64,000 nt of DNA from Conchocele bisecta. Taxonomy: Eukaryota > Mollusca > Bivalvia > Lucinida > Thyasiridae. This document shows positions 63,926-64,000 of the stretch, in pieces (the first letter of the stretch is position 1; each line of letters starts with the position of its first letter). The stretch lies in the NCBI GenBank assembly GCA_029237695.1, contig CM055273.1, positions 62,423,968 to 62,487,967 on the forward strand. Reading direction: 5' to 3'. The notes below the pieces were generated by a model. It made no database searches and was not told the DNA's origin. It was given only the letters and a program-made list of their open reading frames with translations. The translations under genes were made by a program, and so were the position numbers.

Positions 63926-64000
63926 AATTCCAGCACAAAAATATTTACACAATTCCCTAACATTCTCCATAACATTCTCTGTCCAAAATTTATATCCCAG
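63926..64000. mobile_element. Family F element, cut by the window edge
   Basis: AATTCCAGCACAAAAATATT to the end. It has an extra ATTCTCCATAAC repeat relative to other copies. Confidence 0.8.

Overview
The window looks like AT-rich nuclear DNA from a large, repeat-laden invertebrate genome. A bivalve mollusc is the best guess. That rests on dense palindromic MITEs, tRNA-derived SINEs with mollusc-like bodies, and a decayed transposase-like protein of a type I remember from mollusc and coral genomes. It is an inference from repeat style, not from a marker gene. I see no bacterial operons, rRNA, intact tRNA or CRISPR.

No complete host gene is visible. Several short, relatively GC-rich open segments with splice-like borders may be exons, mostly on the minus strand: 14127-14228, 24367-24557, 30658-31115, 37317-37456, 40333-40491 and 48850-48983. 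They could belong to one or more genes with very long introns, or be relics. On the plus strand, 63200-63339 is a possible exon. At 11291-11903 an open frame with a hydrophobic C-terminus is split by a MITE; removing the MITE and one copy of its 3-bp target duplication restores the frame. None of these products can be named with confidence.

The main autonomous element is at 31594-35271. It is a DNA transposon remnant with terminal inverted repeats of about 330-350 bp. It encloses a multiply broken gene (32169-34901) whose product ends in a cysteine-rich CXC domain.

Most of the rest is non-autonomous elements in about ten families. (A) 'TAGCC' MITEs of about 300 bp (14 copies), (B) 'GGGGCCGTTTCAC' MITEs of about 240 bp (14 copies) and two further palindromes all sit at CAG/CTG trinucleotides, which suggests PIF/Harbinger mobilisation. 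(C) Elements with 'TACGGAGCCCCGC' ends are filled by 22-bp units that flip orientation once. (D) and (E) are TTAA-flanked, piggyBac/Kolobok-like. (F) is a hemi-palindromic element of about 350 bp with AAT-like duplications. (G) 'CAGTGGAACCTCTCTAAACCGGACACC'-type ends are flanked by TA. (H) 'ACTGTCTGTTCC' elements include one copy that has grown a 15-bp minisatellite. (I) are 'GTCGTCTGCTG' hairpins. (J) are composite 'TATCCCGTCAACAC' elements. Many are nested, and several occupied/empty site pairs can be read within the window.

Tandem DNA includes a 24-bp array (43985-45265), a 15-bp minisatellite (55895-56340), a diverged satellite of about 350-bp units carrying paired RFX X-box-like palindromes (38045-39800), a TAATTA-rich array (46133-46515) and an inverted TGACGTAA array (24778-24945). 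Long open frames inside these arrays are repeat artefacts.
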